Source: Hirsutella rhossiliensis (lineage: Eukaryota > Ascomycota > Sordariomycetes > Hypocreales > Ophiocordycipitaceae). Taken from it: a stretch of DNA of 64,000 bases. Location of the stretch: contig NW_025408667.1 in NCBI RefSeq assembly GCF_020360975.1, forward strand, positions 9,920,001 through 9,984,000, in the 5' to 3' direction. Of the stretch, positions 1 to 11,450 are shown piece by piece. Each line of letters starts with the position of its first letter. The first letter of the stretch is position 1. The notes below the pieces were generated by a model. The model did not search any database and was not told the origin of the DNA. It saw only the letters and a program-made list of their open reading frames with translations. A program made the position numbers and the translations under genes.

Positions 1-511
1 ATCCGAGCTAGGCGAGCTATCGCTTCCTCTAACGCTTCTTCTACTTTCCGTTCGTCCGAATTAATCTTTTGCTATTAATTTATAATGCGACGAACTAGAA
101 AAAGAAGGAATATTAGCGAAAAGGAATAATAGGAAAGGAAAGGGATAAAATAAACGGGTAGACGCTATATTGCACCTATTATAAGAACGGCCTATAGAGG
201 TATATTCGGAACACCGATTAGAACGCTCGCCGACCTTATAAGTTAGGCCTAACCAAAAACAATAGGAGCAAGGCATAATTTCAACACCGTAGATCTTGGT
301 CTAGGATGCTAGCTCCGATCGTTAACGCGATTTATCGGAATTACGAGAACGGGATTTTTAAACACGACTAGATATACTATTAGCAGTATATCCCGAAAGG
401 ATAAAGGAACAAGGAACGGTATACTTACGCACGACGCGATAAGGGTATATTTATATACGGCGGCTAAGGTAGCAGGTCTTAAGGGCAAGACTAAAAGGAG
501 GGGAGGCATCC
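1..511 (+). mobile_element. Element H, 3' end of internal region (Gypsy-type, cut by window edge)
   Basis: This stretch lies upstream of an LTR-like block at 512-991 and ends in a purine-rich run (about 493-507), as expected for the polypurine tract before a 3' LTR. It is therefore read as the last part of an LTR element whose body lies outside the window. It is AT-rich and depleted in CA/TG, but less so than the rest of the block: TGC, CAC and CAA trinucleotides survive. No pol motif is visible. Two short minus-strand frames (61-276 and 309-509) have no recognisable domain and are treated as chance. Assignment to the D-like family rests only on the LTR. Confidence 0.55.
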
Positions 512-991
512 TATTACGACCACGGTCTAGCGAACCGCGGGACCAGCATATATTACGAGGACACGTAACGTAGGGAGCAAGGAATATTAGACGGACCGAC
601 GGGCTAATTAAGTTTAGAGCGACGGGTCACTCTAGCGCTCTAACGCTCTACGGCTAGGATCGTAGGATCGCCCTAGCGCCCTAGCGCTCCTAGGCGACGG
701 GATCACCTAGTGCTCTCGGCGATCTAGGGAAGCTCTCGAGATATATAAGGAAGGAACGGAACACTCCTTTAGATAGATAGCTCGATAGCTTTTAATATAA
801 TTATTACGATCTCTATTACGATCTTATCTCTAATTCCGATTACTTAATTACCTAGTTATAGTCTACGGTTTACGACCTCCGACTTATTACTAACGTAATA
901 TACTTATTATTGCTTAGACCACGCCCTATTATATCTGCCAACATAAACCCCTCGATAGGTTTATCCCTTAGGAATAACACCGGTCGTTATA
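512..991 (+). repeat. 3' LTR of element H (480 bp, D-like right half)
   Basis: The LTR begins TATTACGA and ends CGGTCGTTATA, matching the termini of the D LTRs (29266-29780 and 36581-37095). From about 762 to 991 it is closely similar to the right part of the D LTR. From 512 to about 760 it is unrelated, so U3 differs. The purine-rich run just upstream supports the left end. Host F sequence starts directly after 991, where GGTAG (992-996) would be the right-hand TSD. It keeps more CA/TG than its surroundings. Confidence 0.7.
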
Positions 992-2248
992 GGTAGTTTA
1001 AATAATTTTAGAGACCGCGTACTTATAAAGCCGCTTAGTCCCTACTAAAGGCTAATACGCCGACCTACTAAGACGCTTAACTTAAGATAGGGCGGTAGTA
1101 GCGGCGCTATAAGTAAGTAAAGGAAACATAGGCGTAGTAATATATTTTAATAAAGTAAAGGGGCCTACTAGATAACTAAAGAAGTAGGTAAATAAAGGTA
1201 TTAACTAACTAAAACTTAACTTAAACTTAAGCTAAAATATACCCTAGGAATAAGCTAACCTTATACTAATATTTAATAACTAAGAGCTATAAAAGAAGTA
1301 AATAAAAGCGCTAAGGAAAGATAAGAAGTACTAAGTAGTATTTTAAGTAATATATAAAAGGGAGAGATCGCTAATACTAAAATAGTAATTAAAGGTATAG
1401 CTAAGTAAATATATAATTAATATTAAAAGACGGTTATACTTTTATAATAAGCTATAAGTATTAAGGAGGGTAAAGTACTATAAAAGAGAAAAGGCTAAGG
1501 AAAAAGATATACTTTATATATAGATAGCTTAGTAAACGTATAACTTAATAGTAGTAGGATACTTAAGGAGAGAAGGGACCCTAGTAATACTAGCCTAAGA
1601 ATTCTTTTAGCCTAGCTAGTCGGTAATAGTAAGGCGGCTTATTACTAACTATAGACTATATAAAAAGGGGTATATATAGAGGTAGCTTTAAAAGGGACTT
1701 TTAAAGCCCTTACTACTACTATCTTAACTATTTATATACCTATTAATAGACTTTAAAGTTAAGCTTCTACTAACTAAAATAAAAAGTATAAGGTACTTAT
1801 AAGTAGTTATAAACTAGCTAATAAAGATAGTAATACTTAAAGTAATACTAATAATAAAGGTAGTAGTATATATAATAAGGTTCCTTTAAGCTTACTTTTA
1901 CTTTTATAAGATATTAAGGTTAATTATATTAAATAAAGGAATAAACTAAATAGGAAACTTTTAAAAGGAGTTTTATAAATAAATAAGAGTATAAAGGAAG
2001 TTAAGTTTAGCGTACTACCTATAAATAAATAAGTCGACTAAGTAAGTAAACTAAGAGGTATAAGTATACCTTTAAGTATATATCTATTATAGCTAAGATA
2101 AGTAAGGAGTATAGCTACTATATATATAAGTTACGCTAAATAACTATATAGCGTTAATAATAAGTATAAGCTTATTCTTTATAATATATAGATATAATAT
2201 TAAGCTAGTTTAAATAGTAAGGGTAAAAGGGCCGCTAGCGCTAAAAGT
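992..2248 (+). mobile_element. Host Gypsy element F, segment 1 (integrase region, RIPed)
   Basis: Co-linear with 43465-44735 of element C, so it is the same family. The second half (about 1560-2248) carries the zinc-binding and core region of a Gypsy integrase, readable if TAA/TAG are taken as RIPed Gln/Trp codons. It ends at AAAGT (2244-2248), the TSD of the Copia insertion, and resumes at 19247. The 5' part of F, including RT, is outside the window, displaced by element H. Confidence 0.8.
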
Positions 2249-5200
2249 TATAAGTATATACCTTTATATTCTTATTTTACTATTATAAAGAAATAATAAG
2301 TATAGGGAGGCTCTATAAAATTAGCTATAAAGTTAATTAGGGAAAGGCATCCTATATAGTTATTAAAGGCTATAAAAATCTTCTTTTTAGATTTCTAAAT
2401 AATAAAAGGCTATTTATCTTAAGAAACTACCTTCTTATACTTAAATTAAAGGTAAATATTATAAGCTAATCGTATTTTAAAAATACTTATACCTTTATTA
2501 ATAGCAAGGAAATCTTCCTACTAAATAACTAGGCTAATATTATATCTAAAAGAAAATAATAAAATAACCTTTATATCTTCTTATTAGAAATTTCTTTTAT
2601 AAAAAAGAAGATATTCTTATATAATATTAATAATATAAGGAATAATATAAAGGATCTTAACTTTAATTTATAGTATTTAAGGCTAGGATATATAAGTCCT
2701 AAAGCCTTACTAAAAACCTTTAAAAGATATAATAAAGATATAACTATCCCTAAGAAGGATATTATAAAAATAAAAGAATATAAAGCTTATATTAAAGTAA
2801 AAGCAACTAATAAGAGAAATAAATCCCTATTTAATAAGGTATATAGTTATCTTAATAGAGTTACTATTAATATTTAAGGCCTTATAAAGACCCTTACTTA
2901 TAATAAATATACCTTCTTTATATCCTTTTTAGATATAAGAATAAGATATTTAGAAATATCTTTAAAATTATCTAAGGTAGAAGCCCTAGATAAATTCTTA
3001 GAATATAAAGCCTTAGTTAAAAATAACTAGGATAATATTACTATAAAGGAAGTCTTTCTAGATAACGTAAAAGAATTCCTATATAAAATAAAACCCTACT
3101 ACTTAAGAAAGGGAATTAATTATTATACTAGCCCTCCTAGGACTCTTAAATTAAATAGAGTAATAAAGAGGATTAATAGAACTATTTTAAATAAAGTCTA
3201 GGCTATTTTATTTATAGTAAAACTACCTAGATATTTATAGGGAGAAGCTATTTTAATAGTAGCTTATTTATATAATAGGACCCCTTACTTATAAATAGGC
3301 TTCTAAACTCTTATAGAAAAGAAGGAAAATAAATCTCTAGCCTTAAAAGACTTAGAGAAAATTAAAGACCTTTAGAAGTACTATTTATTATAAAAATAAA
3401 GACCCCTTAGATAAGCTAGAAAAAAGATCTTATAAGGGTATTATTATAGGCTATATTAAAAATGCTTATAAAATATATAACTTTTCGAAAAGAAAGGTAA
3501 TAATTTCTAAAGAGATTATTATATTAGAAAATAAATTTATAGAAATTTAAAAAGAAGAAGACCTTAAGGACTTCGATTTTAATACCTTATCTTCTATAAA
3601 TAAGGTCCCGGATAATTATTTATAAAGGGAACCTATATATAAAGAAGATAATAACTCTTCCTTAAAAAAAGAGGAAAATAACCTTCTTATAGAAAAGGAA
3701 GATAACCTTACTATAGAGAAGGAAGATAACCCTCTTATAGAGAAAGAAGATAACCTTTTTATAGAAAAGGGAAATAGTCCTTATTTAAAAAAGGGATTAA
3801 ATAAGGATCTAAAAATTAATACTAATATACCTAAGAAGCTAAACGAATTTTATAAAGACTATATTATATACCCCGAAATAAATACTATATTAAATAATAA
3901 AAGTAAAGAGATTATTTTATCTTTACTAGAAAATAAGGATCTTATAGAGCCTAAAACATTTAAATAAGCTATAAATAGCTTAGAAGCTATAAAATAAAAA
4001 AGAGCTATATTTCTAGAAATAAAAAAGCTCTTAAACTAAAATACCTAGGAATTAAAGCCTCTTCCTAGTAATAGGGAGGCTCTAAGCGGCTATTAAGTCT
4101 ATAAAATAAAGTAGGATAATAATAATATTATTATTAAATATAAAGCCCGCTATATAATATAAGGATTTAATTAGGTTTATAGCCTAGATTATTTAGAAAC
4201 CTTTTCTATAATAATAAGACCTAAATCTATTAAAATACTACTTATAATAGCTATTTCTAATAATTACGCTCTACTATAATACGATATAAAAAATGCCTTT
4301 ATATATACCGAAATAAATATAGATATTTTTATAAAAATCCTTATAAGCTATAAAGAGCTAATACTTAAAGACTAGTTTAATAATAACTAGTATAAGTATA
4401 ATATTAGCTATTTATAGTTCCTAGAGCTATATAAAAAGAAAAAGCTAGTAGTAAAATTAAAGAAAGTATTATATAGCCTTAAATAAAGCCTAAAGGTTTA
4501 GTATAACTATCTTAGCTCTATCTTAGCTAAGATAGGATTTTCGGCCCTTCCTATAGATAAAGGGGTATTTATAAATACGTAATATAAAATTATAATAGTA
4601 ATCTATATAAGTAACCTCTTAATAATAAGGCTTAATAAAGGTATAATAAATAGTCTACTTAAAGAGTAGTAGATTATATAAAGGTTTAACCTTTAAGTAA
4701 ACTAAAAGACTTCTTAGGAATATATATAATTATAAACTAAAGTAGAAAGAAGATATTTATATCCTAGGAAATATATACTTATATTAAAATACGAGAATAT
4801 AATATAGAAGACTTAAGGACTTTTAATACGCTTACTATAGTAGGAGTAAAGGTTAAAAAGGCTACTATAATACCTTAGTAAAAAGAAATCCTTATTTACT
4901 AAAGGGAAATAAGGGCTCTATTATATCTAGCTATAATAAGTAGGCTAGACATTTTATATACTATTATTTCCTATATTAGATTTACTTTTAAACTAGATAA
5001 TATATATTTTAAAGCGTTAAATACTATCTAGAAATATTTAAATAAATACCCTAACCTAAGGATAATTTATTACTATAATATCCTTTATACTTATAATTTT
5101 ATAAAAGGTTATTTTAACGCTAGCTAAGCGTCTAACCTTATAGATAGAAAATCTATTTCTAGATACTATTTTTATATTTAAAAAAATTTTATAAGTTAGG

Positions 5201-6402
5201 CTAGTTAGAAATAAAAATTTATAGCCTTATTAACCTATAAAGCTAAATTTATTGCTCTTAAGAAGGCTAATAAAAAGGCTTTATATTTAAATAGGCTATT
5301 TTATTTTATAAATAATAGCTTATTTATTAGAATTCCTAATACTATACCTCCTATCTTAATAGATAACGAGGTAGCTATTAAATTAGCTAAAAATCTAGAA
5401 TTTTATAAAAAGATAAAAGTATATAAATATTACTTACTTCTATACCTAAGAAAATATTAGGGAAAAGAAGATCCGGATTTTCTATATTAAATCTAAAGAT
5501 AATATTACTAATATATTTATTAAGGAGCTAAGAAGAAAAAATTTCTTTACGTTTTAAGAGCTTCTTTCTCTTAGGAAATTAAAAGAGCCTTAAAAGAAAA
5601 GCTTATATACCTTTAATAAAGGGTTTTTAACTATCTTTTACTTTCTTAGCTTTTCCTTTATATATTACTGATAGGTTTTTTCCTTTAAAAAGGTTTCCTA
5701 TTAATAAAAAATAACTTATAGAAATAAGGGTTTTACTTATTAAAGGTTTCCTATAATAACTTTATAAGGCTTTTTCCTTATAAAGGTTTACTTAAAAAGA
5801 GGAGAAAAAGTTTTAACTATAACTAGGGTTTTTCCTACTAAGGTTTTTCCTAGAAAGGGTTTTAAAATTTTACCTTATATTTTTATTATATACCTTATTC
5901 TTATTAAGGATAATTCTACTATAAAAGAAATAACTAGTAAAGAGTACTATTTACCTAGTACTCTTTAAGGGAGGCTATAAAAATATACCCTTATATTCCT
6001 ATTTTACTATTATAAAGAAATAATAAGTATAGGGCTCTATAAAATAAGCTAATAAAAAGAGGCTCTATAATATAGTTTAAGGGAGTAACCCTTAAAGATA
6101 AAAGATATCTACTAAATATCTATACCTTCCTTTATAAAAAGTAGGTTAAGATAGGCCTATCTTAATAAATAAGAATATATATAAATTATATAAGTTAATT
6201 ATAAGTAGAACGGATACCTTATTACTTATTTTAGCTTAGCGGTTCTAAAGATATTCGCGATATAAGAATAGGTAGGGCATAGAATATTCTAGTTAAATCT
6301 ACTACTTATACTAAAACCTATAGTCTTACGTTAACTATTATATTATAATTAAACTACCTACTAAGTTAAGAAGATATACTATAGATATAGCTTTTTAAGT
6401 AC
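2249..6402 (+). mobile_element. Copia element E, main part (pol pseudogene, RIPed, gag missing)
   Basis: Ty1/Copia retrotransposon in + orientation. In order I see a GAG-pre-integrase motif of the WHxRLGHxSPKAL type (about 2670-2730), an integrase part resembling the RMNRTL and NRTP motifs (about 3120-3290), RT with the Copia fingers (about 4140-4700, KARYxxxGF to DxKxAF) and RNase H (about 5110-5450, with DRKS). The order INT before RT is diagnostic of Copia. No gag is found between the left end and the pre-integrase region, and only about 75 bp at the left resembles the right LTR, so the 5' LTR and gag appear deleted. AAAGT flanks the whole element (2244-2248 and 19242-19246), so the present ends define one insertion. 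Stops abound; the element is dead. Confidence 0.8.
5976..6402 (+). repeat. Copia E 3' LTR, left part
   Basis: Begins after a purine-rich run (about 5967-5974) with TATAAAAATA, which parallels the element's left end at 2249. It is interrupted at 6402 by B1, whose TSD AGTAC lies at 6398-6402 and 18970-18974. The LTR resumes at 18975-19241. Joined length is about 694 bp. Confidence 0.65.
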
Positions 6403-6777
6403 TTTAACGGGGATAAGGGTATATACCTAAAGCACGCGTAGTATATAGCTAAGGATTAGTAAAGTAATTAACTATATAATTATCTAATTATCGGTCTTAT
6501 ATATAGCTCTAAGGGCCTTAGGTTATAGATATAAGTCTTAGAGATTTCTTTACTCTATGCCTCTTTATCTCTACTAAAGTCGCGTAACTAGCGGCCTTTA
6601 CTTTAAAGGGGAAAAATAAAAATTTAAATTAACTATAATTAAGAAAGATACCTAATTAAATAATTAAGGTCTTTATAAAGCCTTTAAGTATACTTCGAAG
6701 TAATTTAGAAGGGGGGTGCTAGGGGTCTTATCCCTTTAATAGGCTAATATTTATAAGGGTGCGATCTTACTTATTAA
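6403..6777 (-). repeat. B1 3' LTR (375 bp)
   Basis: Direct repeat of 18595-18969 and inverted relative to both B2 LTRs. Outer ends read TTTAAC and TTATTAA, a TT...AA type boundary rather than an obvious RIPed TG...CA. The boundary is fixed by the AGTAC duplication. The inner end abuts a pyrimidine-rich run (about 6778-6788), the complement of the polypurine tract. Confidence 0.85.
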
Positions 6778-6779
6778 AC

Positions 6780-9330
6780 TCCTCCTTAGCGACTTTCCGA
6801 CCTAAGATACGAATAGAAAGGGCGCGATAATAATAGGTAAGGCTCTCTTCCTAAGCACGTAAGTAAGTAAATAAACTATTAATAGAACTTTTCTTCTTTA
6901 CTATAATCCCTTCCCTTTATATTATTTATTCCTCCCTTTACCTATAAGCTACTTATTTAGCTCTTTCCTATCTTTACTCGCGTACTTCCTTTTTTAGATA
7001 ATTATTTACTACCTTTTACATACGCTCCTAAGTATTCGCGCTTATTATTCTTAGGGGCGTTAGGGAAATAAAGTAGTTAGTATCTTTACTAGTCTATAGC
7101 TTTAAGTATAGCTAGATGAAATAAGCTATAGAGTCTTATAAACTAGTCGTTATCGCGTTACTAGTAGTCCTATATAAATATATAGAATTATAGTCGTTAA
7201 TATCCTAGTAGTAGTTTTAATATATTCCTAGGTTTTTAACTCCTTTAACCTAGGAGGGTTTAAAGCCCGGTATAAACCTTATAGGGACTATAGCTAGAGA
7301 GGCTATTACTATACTTCGTTTTTAGGAAGTAATAGGGCGCGCTATAGGCGTTACTAAAGTCTTTAGCCTTAGGGTAATTAACCGAGCGCCTAGTAATTTC
7401 GGAGTCCTAGGGCGAGTTAGTAGCCGCGCTATCTACCTTTCTTCCTTACTAGCTTCTTATTAAGCTATCGGCGGGGGTATAGTTATAAGTCTTTCTCTCC
7501 TCTATATATTTAAAGGGATTATTAGTAGCGGGTAAGAAGTAGGCCTAATTAGCTATATATCTAAGAGGGAAAATAAAAGCATTGTTTTTATATAGATAAA
7601 GGGACTAGTAAGGGCGCTTAGCTCTCTCCTTTATAGATTCTAAGGTAGGGATCCTATCTTAAGGTTACTTAAGGAAAGGCTACTTAGTTTAAATAAAGAG
7701 CTTAATTTAGTTAACGCTTAAGGTAATAAAGGTCTAAGCCTATTCTCGATTCCCGTTAGCGCGATTAGATAGTTAGGGGTCTTTTTAAGGAGGAGTCTTA
7801 TAAAGAAACCGCGTATAGCTTAAGCGATTAGGTTAGGTTACTCTATAAAGGTAGCTAGCGTAGTTAGCTCTTTTCTCGCTCTCCTTACTATATAAGCTAG
7901 TTTTATATCTCTTTAAAGTAGTAGTTTCTATCCGCTAGGCCTATCTTAGAGGTTAACTACCTTTAGGACTTTCTAAAGGTCTTATTTTTCTTAATCTCCT
8001 AGAATAATACGATTATATTAGTAAATCCGTTTATACCTAGGAATCCTTATAGGAAAGACTCCGCTAAAAGTTATTAAACCCTAATTAGATAGTATCCTTT
8101 ATAGTCGTTTAACCCTACTATTAAACTACTAGGAAACTCCGCTACCTTATAATATCGCTTATATATAATTAAGTTCGTTTACCGCGATAGCTTAGATTCT
8201 ATATATTAGCCTATTAACGTAGCCTTTTATACTTATCCTCTTATCTAGCTTAAAGATATACTAGTCTTAGTATAAGATTTTATCTATTTATAGGGCTTCT
8301 TATATTACCCTATAACTTTACTTTAAAATTACTTTAACCTTTAGGTATAGCTACTTAATTACCTTAAGGCATAGCTTAACTATGCCTTTAACCTAGTATT
8401 AGATTATTATTAAGGCTAAGTAGCTATATTCCTACCCTTCCTACTAAGCGGTATAAGGGACTAGCGTATAGGTAAAGTTATAAGGAACTTAGAAGATATA
8501 AAGAAACTACCGCTATACTTATAGGAACGTATAGAGTCTAGCGTACTATCTCTCTTTCTAAGTATTAAAAATAATTAAGTTTCCTTCCCTATAGTCTTAA
8601 AGGAACGCTCCTTAGTAAAGTCCCCCTTTATTTAGTCCTACTAAAAAGTTAATAACTTTAGTCGTATACCTTTATTTATATATAAAGCGACTAAGGTTAA
8701 AGGTAGGAGCGGTAAACTTAATTAAATGCTCCTTATCGTTTAAGTATTTATAGTACTTTATATATCTATCTTCTATATCTTCGATAGGTTCCCTTTAATA
8801 GTTAGTATAAACCGATAGTAAGTAAGGTAAGGGGTATACTATATTCTTAATACCTTTTATTAAGATCTTAATTATTACGCTAAGGCCGAAGCTTATAGCT
8901 TATTATTTATCGATAGCTTTATAAAGAAAGTTATATATATCGACGATATACTCTTCTTAGTAAGCCTTATTCCTAGTAAATCCGTTTATCTTTTTAACGC
9001 CCTTATATATTATCTAAGCGTCTTTAAGGGTAATATCCTACTATTTAATAGGGCCCGTTAATATTAAGTGCTAACGATCTCTATAAACGTACTAAGGAGG
9101 TTACTTCTACCTATAAACGTCTCGTTAGTCTTAGTCTACGAACTTTTCCTTATCTTTAGCGTAAAAGCGCCCTTCGCTACCTTTTACTTTAACTTCGCCG
9201 TAATAAGTAAGTAAAATAGAGCTCCTACTCCTAAATAGTAGTACGCTAAAGAAGATAGCGGTATTCTTAGGGAGGTCTATAGCTAGGCCTAGGATGCTAT
9301 TTAGGTTCGCCGCTATATCTTAGGAAAGGG
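6780..9330 (-). pseudogene. B1 extra 3' reading track, sense to pol (unassigned)
   Basis: Counterpart of 39760-42310 in B2; see that entry. On the minus strand it lies after integrase and runs to the 3' LTR. I recognise no domain. It is RIPed and has no intact frame. Confidence 0.35.
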
Positions 9331-9699
9331 TAAAGTAAGCGAAAGAAAGGAAGAAGATAAGATTAAATAGTTAAGGTAAGTAGTTCTAAGTTATAACGCT
9401 AAGAGGCTAAGAGGGTATTATATATATATATAAAAGTTATATTAATAAAAGGGATCGTTATAAGTAAGGAAGCGTACGGAGTATATATATATATATATAT
9501 ATAAAAGGAAGAAAAAGAAAGGAAGAAAGAAGGTATAGTAAGAGGAATAAATAGTTATTAAAGCGCGCGGTTATTAGTTACTTTAGCTAGCCTTTATAGT
9601 AGTAAGGTCTTAGGCGTATTTAAGGGTTACGCTTAAATAGCTTCTTTTACTAGTTATTAATTAGTAAGCTATCTAATCTCTACTCTTTTCTTCTCCTCT

Positions 9700-11450
9700 T
9701 TACTTTTTTTATTCCTTTTCTTCTTTTTTTCTTCTTTATCTTCTTTATTTCTCTAGACTACTACCTTTTATCTTCTCCTTTTACGACTACCTCTTCTTCC
9801 TTATTATATCTTATAAGACTACTAAACTTAAAACTAAAGAGCTATTAAATATCGTTAACCTCTCTTTAACTACTCTTCTATAACCTTCTCTTATTACTAC
9901 TACTCTTCTTACTTAGAATTATTATACTAAGGTCTTTCCTTTTTATATAAAGTACTTTTAAGTAACGACTATCTAACTTATTTAATCTTACTTAGCTTAT
10001 TCTAACTATCTTCTTTTATAGATCTATAGTTACTTTAAGACCTAGGTCTATAATAGAAATAATATTAGTTACTAAGGGTTTTTAATTTACGTAGAAATTA
10101 CCTTTTAGTTATAGGTTTTATTAAAAGCTCTTAATATCGTTAAGATTAAAGCGCGCGGTCGCTCTCCTTTCTCTTACTTTCTTAAGAGCACGCTAGGTTA
10201 GTATAATTAAATCGTCTTTTATACCCTTTATTATAGATATTAGCTAGTAACCTATATCCTTATAGAAATCGCTTATCTATATAGATACTTCTTTTCTTAT
10301 CTTAGTTTAAGGTAGTAAGAATACTCTTAAGTAGTCTTAATTACTTTATATAGAACTTATAATCCTTACCTTTATTAAGGGTATATTTAAACTTATTAGA
10401 TAACTATAACTTCTACTTATAAGTACGTTATATTTCCTTTTTATAAGTATATCTCTCTTTTAGGTACTACTAACGGTTCTTATACTAACTATATCTAGGA
10501 TTTAACTAAGGCGCTTATTTATAAATAGCGGTACTTCCTTAGATACTATAGGGCTACTTACGACCTTAATAGATTCTCTAACTATATATGTAGTTATAAT
10601 TTCCGCACCGACCTTAAGACTAATAAATTTTATAATAAGTATATTAGTAACGAGTCTACCCTTTATCTTCTTTATAATATCCCTAATCCCTTTAGTCCTA
10701 CTAAGGATTTAAAGGAAAGGGAGGAAATTAACCTTACGCTTATTTTACTTAGAAAGAGATTATATAGGTTTAACGAGCTCTCTCTTAAGTAATAATTAAA
10801 TAGTCTTTAAGTTTACTTTATAGTAGTTTATAGTAGGTTTACTAAGAGTAGGTAGCTTTATTTAGTTACTATCTTTAGTAGTAAAAGTTTTTCTTTTAAG
10901 GTTATACGCGTTTAATTTAGTAAGTCGAAAATATATTAAAATTTATCTTATAAGCGCGTTTATTTTCGCTATAATAGGTCTCCCCCTTTATAATAAAGAA
11001 TAAACGTCCTTATTTATAAAGTAAAAAATCCTATTCTTAAGGGAGGTAGGAAGTAAGAATATTCGTTTTCTTACTTTATTATTTAATTATATCTTTATTT
11101 ATCTTCTTTAAGGTAGTAAAGGGTAAGTTATTATTAAGGAAGGATAGGAAATATTATTTTTATTTACTTAAGGAGCTTTAAGTAGAAAATTTAAAATAGT
11201 AAGGTAGTAGGTAGAGCGCTTATAAATATCTTAGCTACTATAGTTATCCTTTAATTAAATAGTTAGACGGTACCTTAGTTACTAGTTAGGTTCTAGTATA
11301 CTTCTTACGATAGTTATAGATTTTTATCTTTACTACCTTTTCCTTCTTAGCTCCTTTTTACCTCCTCCTTTTCTTATTAGATTAACGTCTTTAGGGCTCT
11401 TATATAGAAATCCTTTTTTACTTTACTAAGTTATAGTAGCTAAACCTTAA
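9700..11450 (+). pseudogene. B1 extra 3' reading track, antisense to pol (unassigned)
   Basis: On the + strand, opposite to this copy's gag-pol, one frame from about 10500 to 10920 is interrupted only by TAA/TAG, the stops RIP makes from Gln and Trp codons. The composition looks protein-like, for example NPFSPTKDLKEREEINLTL. The same frame exists in the inverted copy B2 (about 37640-39430). It is not a polymerase, integrase or gag that I recognise. It could be a captured host gene or an antisense accessory ORF. Base composition alone could also leave such a frame, so confidence is low. Confidence 0.35.

Noticed and set aside
61..509. Two small minus-strand ORFs in element H
   Set aside because: Short, no domain, and inside the internal region of an LTR element read on the other strand.
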